NCBI RefSeq assembly: GCF_002754315.1
Contig: NZ_PEFE01000001.1
Location: 2,480,001 to 2,544,000 of the forward strand
Direction: 5' to 3'
Source: Flavobacterium sp. 11
Lineage (GTDB): Bacteria; Bacteroidota; Bacteroidia; Flavobacteriales; Flavobacteriaceae
DNA: 64,000 bases
This document shows, piece after piece, positions 18,636 to 27,715 of this stretch. A program made the position numbers and the translations under genes. The notes under the pieces were generated by a model that was not told the origin of the DNA, did not search any database, and was given only the letters and a program-made list of their open reading frames with translations. Numbering within the stretch: the stretch's first letter is position 1; the number at the start of each line of letters is the position of its first letter.

Positions 18636-19598
18636 ATGAATTTAGATTTACTACTAGATAATTTAACAAATCCGGCTTTATTGTTTTTCCTTCTTGGTAT
18701 AATTGCCACAAGATTGAAAAGCGATTTAGCAATTCCAGACAATACATCCAAGTTTATTTCTTTGTATTTATTGTTTTCTATTGGATTTAAAGGCGGACAA
18801 GAATTGGCGCACAGTGATTTTCATATGGAAATCATTTGGGCAGTCTTATTTGGGATATTAATTGCGGTTGTCATTCCTATTTATTGTTTCTTTATCTTAA
18901 AGCAAAAGTTTAGTGTTGAAAATTCGGGTGCAATTGCGGCAGCATATGGTTCGGTTAGTGCGGTAACTTTTGTAACAGCAGTAACTTTTTTGGAAATTCA
19001 AAAATATACTTTCAGCGGACATATGGTAGCCGTAATGGCATTGATGGAAGCACCAGCAATAATCATCGGAGTAATTTTAATTAGATTATACAACAAGAAA
19101 GAAGTTAGTTCCAGTAAAATGAGTTCTGTCATAAGACATTCTTTAACCAATGGAAGTGTTTTATTAATTCTTGGAAGTTTGGTGATTGGTTTTTTAGCTA
19201 GCGAAGAACAAGCTATGGGAATTAAACCCTTTACCACTGATATTTTCAAAGGGTTTTTAGCAATTTTTTTATTAGACATGGGTATTGTAAGTGGAAGAAA
19301 ATTAGACGATTTCATTAAAAGTGGATGGTCTACCTTGGTATTTGCCATTGTAATACCGCTGATTAATGGGGTAGTAGTAGCTTTTTTAAGTCAACTAGTG
19401 ACTGATGAGGTTGGCAACCGATTTATTTTTGCCATTCTAGCAGCAAGTGCTTCCTATATTGCGGTTCCTGCTGCCATGAAAATTGCAGCACCAAAAGCCA
19501 ATCCAGGTTTATTTTTGCCTATGGCATTAGCCGTTACCTTTCCGTTTAATATTACTTTTGGAATGCCTATCTATTTGTCTATTATTCTTCGTTGTTAA
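18636..19598 (+). CDS. sbtA: SbtA-type sodium-dependent bicarbonate permease
   Basis: 320 residues, about ten membrane segments in two halves separated by a charged loop (RLYNKKEVSSSKMSS, ~residues 148-165). SbtA family (PF05982) features include GFKGGQELA near 49-57 and AAYGSVSAVTFVTA in the first half. The family imports bicarbonate with sodium at the inner membrane. It starts 9 bases after tsaC and is followed, after ~195 bp, by a secreted carbonic anhydrase, the partner expected for inorganic-carbon supply. No SbtB-like PII gene is adjacent. Length is slightly short of cyanobacterial SbtA. Confidence 0.88.
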   Translation: MNLDLLLDNLTNPALLFFLLGIIATRLKSDLAIPDNTSKFISLYLLFSIGFKGGQELAHSDFHMEIIWAVLFGILIAVVIPIYCFFILKQKFSVENSGAIAAAYGSVSAVTFVTAVTFLEIQKYTFSGHMVAVMALMEAPAIIIGVILIRLYNKKEVSSSKMSSVIRHSLTNGSVLLILGSLVIGFLASEEQAMGIKPFTTDIFKGFLAIFLLDMGIVSGRKLDDFIKSGWSTLVFAIVIPLINGVVVAFLSQLVTDEVGNRFIFAILAASASYIAVPAAMKIAAPKANPGLFLPMALAVTFPFNITFGMPIYLSIILRC

Positions 19599-19793
19599 AA
19601 AATAATAATTGTAATCACTAATAGAATAAAAAAACTATCAACCAAATCAATCAGTTCATTTGTTGTAAATTAGCAATAATAAATTAAACCTTATATAACC
19701 ATTGAAATTCAAATCATAATTTTACTTTCATCATTAAATAGATTTAGAAGTTATTTTAAAAATTGATATAGTCTAAACATTAAATATATTATT

Positions 19794-20573
19794 ATGAAAA
19801 AACACTTTTTGATCGCTATTGCATTGTTATTAATTCAAAATATCACACATGCACAAACAGAAAAAGCTAACAAAAAAAAGGCTAGAACTCTAATGGCAAT
19901 TGATTCTGTTAAATGGAGGGTTGACCATTATATTGTAAATAGGGATTCTGCTTATGCAAATCCTCGTTACGCACTTAAAAAACTCCAAGGGGGTAACAGA
20001 CGATTTATTGAGAGCAAAAGTATACGCCCAAGACAAGACATTAGCTTTATCAAAAAATTAGAAAAAGGACAAGAACCATTTGCTACAATTGTAGGATGTT
20101 CAGATTCACGTGTTCCAAATGAATTAATTTTTGACCAAGGTTTGGGAGATTTATTTATTATTCGTACAGCAGGTCAAGTTTCTGCGGCTGCTTCTTATGG
20201 TAGTATGGAGTTTGCTGTTTTAAAATTAAATACAAAATTAATAGTTGTACTTGGTCATACAGAATGTGGCGCGGTTGATGCAGCAGTTAAACGTCCTGAA
20301 AACGTACCTGGTCATATTGTTACGCTTATCAACGAAATAAAAGGAGCAGTTGCAAAATCCTCTCATATTGCTGGTAATGCTACTAATAATGCTGTGAGAC
20401 AAAACGTAATTGACCAAGTAGCGGATCTGAGAGACTTGGACCCAATATTACACAAAAAATATATTGATGGCGAAATTTTAATAGTGGGTGCCGTATACGA
20501 TATTCATACAGGGAAAGTAGAATTTCTGGAAGAAACTCTATTAAATCTGCCACAAAATAAGTCTAAACAATAA
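19794..20573 (+). CDS. Secreted beta-class carbonic anhydrase
   Basis: 259 residues with a signal peptide (cleavage near HAQT, ~residue 21), so the enzyme works in the periplasm. Zinc ligands are C102 in GCSDSR (with D104 and R106 as the gating pair), H155 and C158 in GHTECG. It interconverts CO2 and bicarbonate. Together with the upstream bicarbonate permease it would convert CO2 to bicarbonate outside the inner membrane for uptake, or recapture leaked CO2. The A+T-rich 195-bp gap before it may hold its own promoter; no clear TAnnTTTG was fixed there. Confidence 0.93.
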   Translation: MKKHFLIAIALLLIQNITHAQTEKANKKKARTLMAIDSVKWRVDHYIVNRDSAYANPRYALKKLQGGNRRFIESKSIRPRQDISFIKKLEKGQEPFATIVGCSDSRVPNELIFDQGLGDLFIIRTAGQVSAAASYGSMEFAVLKLNTKLIVVLGHTECGAVDAAVKRPENVPGHIVTLINEIKGAVAKSSHIAGNATNNAVRQNVIDQVADLRDLDPILHKKYIDGEILIVGAVYDIHTGKVEFLEETLLNLPQNKSKQ

Positions 20574-20689
20574 TATTGAACTATATGATTGCCGCTTTAG
20601 AAACAACTTGGTATTAGTTACGGACAGTCATATTTATTTTTATTCTAACACTATTTCTACACAATTATACTTATTCGCAAGAACAGAGA

Positions 20690-21379
20690 TTGTCTGACCA
20701 TAATAGTATTGGCTGGCTTGCCTATACCGGCACCTTAAAAATACATCCAAAAATTGCTTTGCATACCGAATACCAATGGCGCAGAGTAGATGGGCTAAAA
20801 AATCCGCAACAAAGTTTGCTGCCAACAGGGGTGAATTATGCCCTGAGAAAGGATGTAAGTTTAAATGCAGGTTATGCTTTTGCCGAAACGGATCCTTATG
20901 GCGATTATCCAAATGCAAATGCTTTCTCTGAACATCGCATGTATGAGCAAATAGTTTTGAAAAATCCAATAGGAAAAGTGGAGGTGTCCCATCGGTTTAC
21001 CTTGGAACAACGGTTTCTTGAAAAATTCATTACTCAAAATGGAGTAACTAACACAGACTGGGTTTTCCTGAACAGGATGCGATACAGGTTAAGAACGGAG
21101 ATTTCTATATATAAAAATAGTACCGACAATAACAGCGTGAGCATTATTTTATTGGATGAGGTGTTTGTCGGTTTTGGTAAAAATGTCGGAGCGAATGTTT
21201 TTGATCAAAATAGATTGGCTGCTTTAGTCGGTTATAAAGTAAATAAAAATGTAAAAATTGAAGCAGGTTATTTGAGTCAGATTTTGCAACAAGGAAAAAG
21301 GGTAAATGACAAATCGGTATTTCAATATAACAATGGATTTATGCTTACCACGCATTTGTCTTTTGATGCCGTGAAATAG
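20690..21379 (+). CDS. DUF2490 outer-membrane protein, start uncertain
   Basis: The frame opens at TTG 20690, but the text upstream (FIFILTLFLHNYTYSQEQ) is a clear signal peptide in the same frame with no ATG, GTG or TTG before an in-frame TAG at 20615. Either a rare start (ATA/ATT) is used or the start has mutated. The remaining ~230 residues are a beta-barrel-like protein with strong similarity to the product of 36708 (HTEYQWRR, SHRFTLEQRF, VFDQNRLAALVGYK, EAGYLSQILQ). DUF2490 members are predicted outer-membrane barrels of unknown role. Its place beside carbonic anhydrase suggests a pore for small solutes, inferred. Confidence 0.75.
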   Translation: MSDHNSIGWLAYTGTLKIHPKIALHTEYQWRRVDGLKNPQQSLLPTGVNYALRKDVSLNAGYAFAETDPYGDYPNANAFSEHRMYEQIVLKNPIGKVEVSHRFTLEQRFLEKFITQNGVTNTDWVFLNRMRYRLRTEISIYKNSTDNNSVSIILLDEVFVGFGKNVGANVFDQNRLAALVGYKVNKNVKIEAGYLSQILQQGKRVNDKSVFQYNNGFMLTTHLSFDAVK

Positions 21380-21477
21380 TCGTGTAGCTTATCTAAAATT
21401 AGAAACTTTCAGTAAAATCAAATGTCATTTCTTTGAATATTAGGGATGAATTCAAATAACAACCAAAAGTACCACCT

Positions 21478-22824
21478 ATGCATCAATCTATAGTAATAAA
21501 AAATGTTAACATCGTCAACGAAGGTCAGATAAAAAGTACTGACGTTTTTATCCAAAACGGCTTTATCCAAAAAATCGGCAATCTGTCCGGAGAAATCACA
21601 AAGGATGCTAAAACCATTGATGGAACCGGCAAGTACCTGTTTCCGGGTATTATAGATGGGCAAGTGCATTTTAGGGAACCCGGACTAACCCATAAAGGAG
21701 ATCTCTATACAGAAAGTAGAGCAGCTGTTGCGGGCGGCACAACTTCTTTTATCGATATGCCAAATACAGTTCCCAATGTATTGACCACTGAAATTCTAGA
21801 TGAGAAATTTCGTATTGCCTCAAAAAAATCTTGGGCTAATTATTCTTTCTTTTTAGGGGTTAATAACGACAATTTAGACAGTGTACTTCAAATGGATACG
21901 TCTCAATTCATAGGGGTTTCTGATGATGGACTTTATTTTACCAAGAAGGGAAATTTGCTTGCCGATAGTCCAGACACTATGGAAAAACTTTTTTCGAATT
22001 GTAAATCCATTATTGCCATTCATTCAGAAATGGAAAAAATCATAGAAGAGAATGAGGAAATTTACAGAGCAGAATATGGTGAAGATGTGCCAATTGCATG
22101 TCATCCATTAATTCGCAGTGAAGAAGGATGTTATCAATCTACCAAAAGAGCTATTGCCATTGCCGAAAAACACAAGGCAAGGTTGCATATTCTGCATTTG
22201 ACCACAGAGGCCGAAACCCATTTGTTCCGAAACGACATACCGCTAAGAGAAAAGAACATTACCACCGAAGTATCGGTTCAAAATCTTTGGTTTTCAGACA
22301 AAGACTATCAGCGATTGGGAACCTTGATAAAATGGAACCCTGCCATAAAGACGGAGCAAGACAGAGTAGGTCTTTTGAAGGCTTTGCTGGATGACCGAAT
22401 TGATATTATCACTACGGACCATGCACCGCACAGCTTGGAAGAAAAGGAAAAGCCATACTTCCAATCCATGTCGGGTGCGCCAATGGTGCAGCATTCCCTG
22501 TATATTATGCTTGAATTATACAAGCAAGGGCTTATCTCTTTAGAGAAAATCGCCGAAAAAATGTGTCATAATGTAGCGATACTTTATGGTATCGAAAAAA
22601 GAGGCTTTATCCGTGAGGGTTATTTTGCCGATTTGACATTGGTTGACTTGAATTCACCTTGGACAGTTGGTAAAGAAAATATTTTGTACAAGTGCGGTTG
22701 GTCGCCATTAGAAGGCGAAACATTTCAGTCAAAAGTGACCCATACGTTTGTTAACGGAAATCTAGTCTATGAGAATGGTAATTTTTCCGAATTCATTCCG
22801 GGGCAAAGATTAGAATTCAAGTAA
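21478..22824 (+). CDS. pyrC: Dihydroorotase, amidohydrolase family
   Basis: 448 residues. Amidohydrolase features run in order: LFPGIIDGQVHFREPGLTHK, AAVAGGTTSFIDMPNT, HSEME, ARLHILHLTT and the catalytic-Asp region IITTDHAPHS. It cyclises carbamoyl aspartate to dihydroorotate in pyrimidine synthesis. The usual HxH metal motif (HVHFREPG) is here QVH, one His short; I recall the same substitution in Bacteroidetes dihydroorotases. It is followed by an inverted repeat and bioD. Upstream is the DUF2490 gene, 98 bp away. Carbamoyl phosphate, the source of its substrate, is made from bicarbonate. Confidence 0.9.
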   Translation: MHQSIVIKNVNIVNEGQIKSTDVFIQNGFIQKIGNLSGEITKDAKTIDGTGKYLFPGIIDGQVHFREPGLTHKGDLYTESRAAVAGGTTSFIDMPNTVPNVLTTEILDEKFRIASKKSWANYSFFLGVNNDNLDSVLQMDTSQFIGVSDDGLYFTKKGNLLADSPDTMEKLFSNCKSIIAIHSEMEKIIEENEEIYRAEYGEDVPIACHPLIRSEEGCYQSTKRAIAIAEKHKARLHILHLTTEAETHLFRNDIPLREKNITTEVSVQNLWFSDKDYQRLGTLIKWNPAIKTEQDRVGLLKALLDDRIDIITTDHAPHSLEEKEKPYFQSMSGAPMVQHSLYIMLELYKQGLISLEKIAEKMCHNVAILYGIEKRGFIREGYFADLTLVDLNSPWTVGKENILYKCGWSPLEGETFQSKVTHTFVNGNLVYENGNFSEFIPGQRLEFK

Positions 22825-22868
22825 CTATTCAGGTCTCAATTATAACTGCTAAGTCGAATAATAAAAAA

Positions 22869-22989
22869 TTGCCGCAAAGACACAAAGGCTCAAAGGAAAT
22901 AGTTGGAAAAGAATAAGAGATTAAGTTGATTACTTAAATTATCAAATTAAATGACTTGAAAACTTAGCGCCTTTGTGTCTTAGCGGCAA
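22869..22989. repeat. Intergenic inverted repeat, ~121 bp
   Basis: 21-bp arms at 22869-22889 and 22969-22989 are complementary with one mismatch (start ttgccgc, end acacaaaggc). The interior is A+T-rich and non-coding. The arms resemble short interspersed repeats seen between genes in many Bacteroidetes, and this could be a non-autonomous mobile repeat or a bidirectional transcript end. There is no T-run, so a terminator role is less likely. Confidence 0.75.
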
Positions 22990-23051
22990 AAAAATGTCTA
23001 TTATTTGTGGTTACTGAGTAGTCACGAATTCAATTAAAAAAACACAACATA

Positions 23052-23672
23052 ATGAAAACATATTTTATAACAGGAATTGGTACGGATATAGGAAAAACAA
23101 TCGTGTCAGCCATTCTCGTCGAAGCGCTAAAAGCCGATTATTGGAAGCCTATTCAATCCGGAGATCTGCACCAAACAGATACAATGAAAGTGCAGGGACT
23201 TATCAGTAATTCCACTTCTGATTTTTTCCCTGAAGCGTACCGCCTTACAGAACCAATGTCTCCACATGCCGCTGCCGCTATTGATGGCGTTACAATTAAT
23301 TTAGATTCCATTAAAGTTCCACCAACCAACAATAATCTCATTATAGAAGGAGCAGGCGGTTTGATGGTTCCGCTCAATAATGATTCTTTGGTAATTGACC
23401 TTATAGAAAAATTAAAAGTGGAAGTTATTCTGGTCTCCAGAAATTATCTCGGAAGCATAAACCATACACTGCTTTCCGTCGAAGCTCTTCAACGCAGAAA
23501 CATTCCCATTAAAGGAATAATATTTAACGGGAATCCTGTAAATACCAGTGAGAAATTCATTTGTGAATACACGGGGCTGAAATCTTTATTTCGCATTGAT
23601 AATGAAGAAACAATTGACAAGCAAACCATTTTAAAATACGCCTCTGAACCAAATATAAAATCACTACTTTAA
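23052..23672 (+). CDS. bioD: Dethiobiotin synthetase
   Basis: 206 residues. The P-loop is GIGTDIGKT at 8-16; WKPIQSGD holds the substrate-binding Lys; IIEGAGGLMVPL is the Mg/ATP motif. It closes the ureido ring of dethiobiotin from 7,8-diaminopelargonic acid, CO2 and ATP, the penultimate step of biotin synthesis, in the cytoplasm. No other bio genes are nearby, so it is detached from the usual biotin operon. Its direct use of CO2 fits the carbon-supply genes upstream. Length is at the short end for BioD but all motifs are present. Confidence 0.92.
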   Translation: MKTYFITGIGTDIGKTIVSAILVEALKADYWKPIQSGDLHQTDTMKVQGLISNSTSDFFPEAYRLTEPMSPHAAAAIDGVTINLDSIKVPPTNNNLIIEGAGGLMVPLNNDSLVIDLIEKLKVEVILVSRNYLGSINHTLLSVEALQRRNIPIKGIIFNGNPVNTSEKFICEYTGLKSLFRIDNEETIDKQTILKYASEPNIKSLL

Positions 23673-24247
23673 AATTTAAGTGGGTTTTTATTTCAAACCT
23701 TAGTCTAGAGTAAGTTAACCCGTTTGAACGATGGTTGGGTATTTTACCTTTTGGTAAATCAGGTTCGTCAGCAAGCAATGGCGCAAAAAAACGAAATTTG
23801 GAAAGTGGGAAATAGAAGCATGAAAAAACTAAATCGCCGAACTTAAGCTGACAATTAAAATGTGGAAAGTGGAAAAATAAAACTTACGCAAAAAAAACAA
23901 AGATCCTACAAAATTGTCATAGTTGTTAAACATAAAACATCGACAACATAGGATTAACGTTTTGCTAACCAACAAGCTAATGTTTCTGTATTTTGCTAAC
24001 AACCAATTAAAAAAAAACAAAAAAACAATTATATTGCTAAAAGGACACATTTTTATAACTAAATTTACTTGTAATAGCAGGACTTTAATAGCGTAAAAGA
24101 CAACCCTGATAAAATTGACACGGAGGACAAACATAAAATATCGAAAACTTAAGATCAATTTTCGGAGGGCTTTTTGCCGATTTGACAAGCCAACGCTTAA
24201 AAATTGAAATAATTAATCTCCAACTTTAATCTGTTAAAAAAAATACT
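23673..24247. other. Non-coding gap between bioD and the PsiE-like gene
   Basis: About 575 bp with stop codons in all frames at short spacing; one minus-strand frame (23829-24188) is low-complexity and hydrophobic only through A+T bias, so it is not called. The sequence has scattered short repeats of ggaaagtgg but no convincing operator, RNA or terminator. Confidence 0.45.
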
Positions 24248-24682
24248 ATGAAGAGCGATGATAAATTTTTAAGAATAATTATAGCCATTAATAAAAATAT
24301 AATTCGTGTTTTAATTGGAATTATGACTTTAATTTTAATATTGGGCACATTACATCTTTACTATTTAGAATTTAAAAAAATTACCGCTCCACCTTATTTA
24401 TTGATTGATGTTTCCACTTTATTCGAAGTGTTTAATTTGATATTGATTATTGCGGTTGGATATGAGCTTATAAAAGCATTGCTATTAATTATTTCATCCG
24501 ATACAATTCCTACTATTCCAATTATAGAAATCTCAATTATTGCTATTTCAACTAAAATAATCACACTAGATATACAGCAAACAAATAGTAATACTATTGT
24601 AAGTTTAGCTTTGTTAATTGCTGCGCTCGGTCTTGCTTATTTTTTGTTGAAATATTGTAAGACACCACAAAACAAACCCTGA
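24248..24682 (+). CDS. PsiE-like membrane protein
   Basis: 144 residues with four hydrophobic segments (roughly 18-38, 55-80, 83-103, 110-135) and the spacing of the phosphate-starvation-inducible PsiE family (PF06146): first helix LIGIMTLILILGTLHLYYLEF, then an aromatic-rich loop. The family's activity is unknown; it is a small inner-membrane protein. It lies 77 bp upstream of a P-type ATPase on the same strand. The assignment is from pattern, not alignment. Confidence 0.65.
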   Translation: MKSDDKFLRIIIAINKNIIRVLIGIMTLILILGTLHLYYLEFKKITAPPYLLIDVSTLFEVFNLILIIAVGYELIKALLLIISSDTIPTIPIIEISIIAISTKIITLDIQQTNSNTIVSLALLIAALGLAYFLLKYCKTPQNKP

Positions 24683-24759
24683 ACAAATTTAAGTAGCACC
24701 TATTTCTGAATGATTTTAATTGTTTTTTAGATAATTAAGTAACGATAAATGAAGATTTT

Positions 24760-27492
24760 ATGAGTAGCATAGTCCAAAATAAAGAATGGCATTCAGTTTC
24801 ATACAGTAATGTATTAGAGAGTCTCGATACTTCCTCTGAAGGTCTTAGTACAACAGAAGCTGGGAAGCGCTTGAAAAAGGAAGGACCTAATATCATTTAC
24901 AGGCAAAGTAGAGAAAGTGCCTTTAAAATTTTGCTGAGGCAATTTCTTAACCCGCTTATATATGTTCTACTTACTGCTACCATCCTTGCTATAACTATGG
25001 GCAAAATCACAGATGGTATAGTGGTGTTTTGTGTAATAATTATTAATGCCATTATCGGGTTTGTTCAGGAGTACCAGGCTGGAAAAACCATTCAGGGGCT
25101 TCTCCAATTAATTCCGGAAAATGCTACAGTGATTAGAGATGGAAAGCAAAAGAATATTCAGGCTGCTGAACTAGTTCCCGGTGATTATGTATTGCTTCAG
25201 GCTGGCGATAAGGTATCGGCAGATATGCGGCTCACATTCGTAAAAAATATGCAGTGTAATGAATCTATCCTTACAGGAGAATCCTTGCCGGTGGAAAAAA
25301 ACACGGATATTATTGACGCAGATGCAGGAGTTGCTGATCGTAAAAATATGGTTTTTAGCGGCACATTGATTACTTCCGGCACAGCAGAAGGCGTAGTTGT
25401 TTTGACAGGCATTAAAACCGAGATTGGTAAAATTTCCGCACTTCTTCAAATTACCACATCAGTCAAATCTCCACTGACAAAATCTCTTGAAAAAATTGCA
25501 CGGGGAATTACCTATGCCATCATCCTTGTTGGTATTTTAGTTTTTCTAATAGGAATATTTCGTAATTATACATTCATAGATGCAATATTTTTTGCCATTA
25601 CTCTTGCGGTAGCAGCTATCCCAGAAGGACTGCCTGCCGTAATTACTATTGCATCAGCTATCGGTATTATGCGAATGGCAAAGAGACAAGCTATTATCAA
25701 GCATTTATCTGCTGTAGAAACCTTGGGTAGCACCACTGTAATCTGCTCAGACAAAACGGGAACGCTTACCCTTAACGAAATGACCGTTCAGGTACTTTGG
25801 AATGGAAAGCAAAAATTCAATGTTACAGGAGTAGGCATTAATACTGATGGTAAAATTTTAAAAAATGATTCCGATGAAGAAGGAACAGATGATGAAATTG
25901 GTGAACTTATTAAGGCTGCAGCACTGTGCAATGACGCAACACTTCATAAAAAAGAGGGTCATTGGAAATCAGTAGGAGACCCTACAGAGGTTGCCCTGAT
26001 AGCAGTAGCTGGAAAGTTTGGAATAAACGAGGACGAACTAAGAAGCAAATGGCGGAGGTTGGATGAATTACCCTTTGATTCCGAAAAAAAAATAATGGCT
26101 ACGCTCCATCTATCCCCTTCCGGAGAAAAAATGATTTACCTTAAAGGCGCACCTGAATCAGTTATTCCACTTTTATTAAATAGTGAAAATTCATCCATTG
26201 TCTTTGACACAGAACAGGTACGAACGGAGGCTTTACAATTAGCAGGAACAGGAATGAGAGTATTGGCTTTCGCTTCCAGAAAGTTGGATAGCGAACATTC
26301 ATCACTCATTACGGAAGAGGATCTTTGCGATTTTACTTTTTTAGGGATACAGGCCATAAGTGACCCTCCAAGGATGGAAGTAAAAGAAGCGATCGATTCG
26401 TGTCATAATGCAGGTATTACGGTGAAAATGATTACCGGAGACCATCCTGCAACAGCCGCAGCAATAGGCAGGGAACTTGGATTTATAAATGCAGACAGGG
26501 TTATCACCGGAAAGGAACTTCAGAATTTGAATGCCCAGGAGATTCAAGAGGTAGTAAAAAACACCAATATTTTCGCACGGGTATCCCCCGAAGATAAATT
26601 AAATCTAGTAAAAGCCCTTCAGGCCAACGGGGAAGTGGTAGCCATGACAGGAGATGGTGTAAATGACGCCCCAGCACTTAAACGTGCAGATATTGGCGTA
26701 GCTATGGGTATCAGTGGTACGGCTGTTGCCAAAGAGGCGGCAGACATTATCCTGGCCGATGATAATTTTGAAAGTATAAAGGCTGCTGTTGAAGAAGGAC
26801 GCAGAGTATTTGATAACCTTTTGAAATCGATTGTATTTCTTCTGCCTACAAGTATAGGATTGGGATTGGTTATTTTTATTGCCGTGTTATTTTTTCCCTC
26901 TGAAGGGGGAATTCTACTCATCCCAATACAGCCTGTTCAGGTATTATGGATCAATCTTATAACTGCCGTTGCCTTGTCATTGCCGCTTGCACTTGAAGCA
27001 ATGGAACCCAATGTAATGAATCGTCCTCCACGTAAGCCCAATAAACCTTTATTAAGTTCTTTGATAATTTTCAGGATGACACTGGTTTCTCTGGTAATGG
27101 CAGGTGGAACAATTGGATTATTTCTTTGGGAATATAATATTGAACTGTCCAGAGGCATGGAACACTCACTGGCCATTTCGGAAGCTCAAACAATGGCTGT
27201 AACAGCAATGGTTTTATTTCAGGTGTTTTACCTTATTGATTGCCGATCTCTTAATTTTTCAGTCAATCAAATCGGGCTTTTCTCCAATCCATTTATTTAT
27301 ATCGGAATTGCAACAGTACTGTTTGTTCAAGCCGCTTTTGTTTATTTTCCATTTATGAATCGTTGGTTTCATTCATCTCCATTAAAAGCTGAGGCATGGG
27401 GGATGTCAGCCATGGTAGCTTTTTCAATTCTAATAATTATCAGTGTTGAAAAATGGATTCAAAGAAAATATTTTAAAAATGTTAAGATGTAA
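24760..27492 (+). CDS. P-type cation-transporting ATPase (P2A/Ca2+-type)
   Basis: 910 residues with full P2-type order: N-terminal cation-ATPase domain, two membrane helices, actuator with TGES (ILTGESLPVEK), helices 3-4 with PEGLP (AAIPEGLPAVITIA), phosphorylated D331 in CSDKTGTLT, nucleotide domain with KGAPE, hinge TGDGVNDAPAL, and six C-terminal helices. PEGLP and the long C-terminal bundle point to Ca2+ or Mn2+ export like bacterial PMR1/LMCA proteins, rather than heavy metals (no CPx). It acts at the inner membrane. The next gene-like frame overlaps its end; TerC, a manganese-linked family, lies downstream. Confidence 0.9.
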   Translation: MSSIVQNKEWHSVSYSNVLESLDTSSEGLSTTEAGKRLKKEGPNIIYRQSRESAFKILLRQFLNPLIYVLLTATILAITMGKITDGIVVFCVIIINAIIGFVQEYQAGKTIQGLLQLIPENATVIRDGKQKNIQAAELVPGDYVLLQAGDKVSADMRLTFVKNMQCNESILTGESLPVEKNTDIIDADAGVADRKNMVFSGTLITSGTAEGVVVLTGIKTEIGKISALLQITTSVKSPLTKSLEKIARGITYAIILVGILVFLIGIFRNYTFIDAIFFAITLAVAAIPEGLPAVITIASAIGIMRMAKRQAIIKHLSAVETLGSTTVICSDKTGTLTLNEMTVQVLWNGKQKFNVTGVGINTDGKILKNDSDEEGTDDEIGELIKAAALCNDATLHKKEGHWKSVGDPTEVALIAVAGKFGINEDELRSKWRRLDELPFDSEKKIMATLHLSPSGEKMIYLKGAPESVIPLLLNSENSSIVFDTEQVRTEALQLAGTGMRVLAFASRKLDSEHSSLITEEDLCDFTFLGIQAISDPPRMEVKEAIDSCHNAGITVKMITGDHPATAAAIGRELGFINADRVITGKELQNLNAQEIQEVVKNTNIFARVSPEDKLNLVKALQANGEVVAMTGDGVNDAPALKRADIGVAMGISGTAVAKEAADIILADDNFESIKAAVEEGRRVFDNLLKSIVFLLPTSIGLGLVIFIAVLFFPSEGGILLIPIQPVQVLWINLITAVALSLPLALEAMEPNVMNRPPRKPNKPLLSSLIIFRMTLVSLVMAGGTIGLFLWEYNIELSRGMEHSLAISEAQTMAVTAMVLFQVFYLIDCRSLNFSVNQIGLFSNPFIYIGIATVLFVQAAFVYFPFMNRWFHSSPLKAEAWGMSAMVAFSILIIISVEKWIQRKYFKNVKM

Positions 27493-27673
27493 TACTTGTT
27501 GTGAAGTACATGTTTTATATGCGAGGAAAAACTTGTTGTCAAGAAGTGTTTTACAAGGAGGAAGAATGGATTGTAGCATAGTAAATGAAATGTTTTGTGA
27601 ACCAATCAACAAAAACCTAAAACAAGATGGATATGATCCTTATGCCGATGAAATAAAAAAACATAAACACTGA
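27479..27673 (+). CDS. Small cysteine-containing ORF overlapping the ATPase end
   Basis: A 64-codon frame starting MLRCNTCCEV, overlapping the ATPase stop by 14 bp, which is a coupling-like arrangement. Five Cys residues could suggest metal binding, but only CNTCC is clustered. No family is recognised and the composition is compatible with chance, so this is a weak call. Confidence 0.3.
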   Translation: MLRCNTCCEVHVLYARKNLLSRSVLQGGRMDCSIVNEMFCEPINKNLKQDGYDPYADEIKKHKH

Positions 27674-27715
27674 ACTCATGAAACTACTTTGGCAATTACT
27701 GTGAAACAACACAGC

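Noticed and set aside
22990..23051. Biotin operator or riboswitch before bioD
   Set aside because: No palindrome with the spacing of a BirA site was seen, only the distal inverted repeat.
23829..24188. Minus-strand hydrophobic frame of 119 codons
   Set aside because: Phe/Leu/Ile-rich through A+T bias, no ribosome site, no conserved text.
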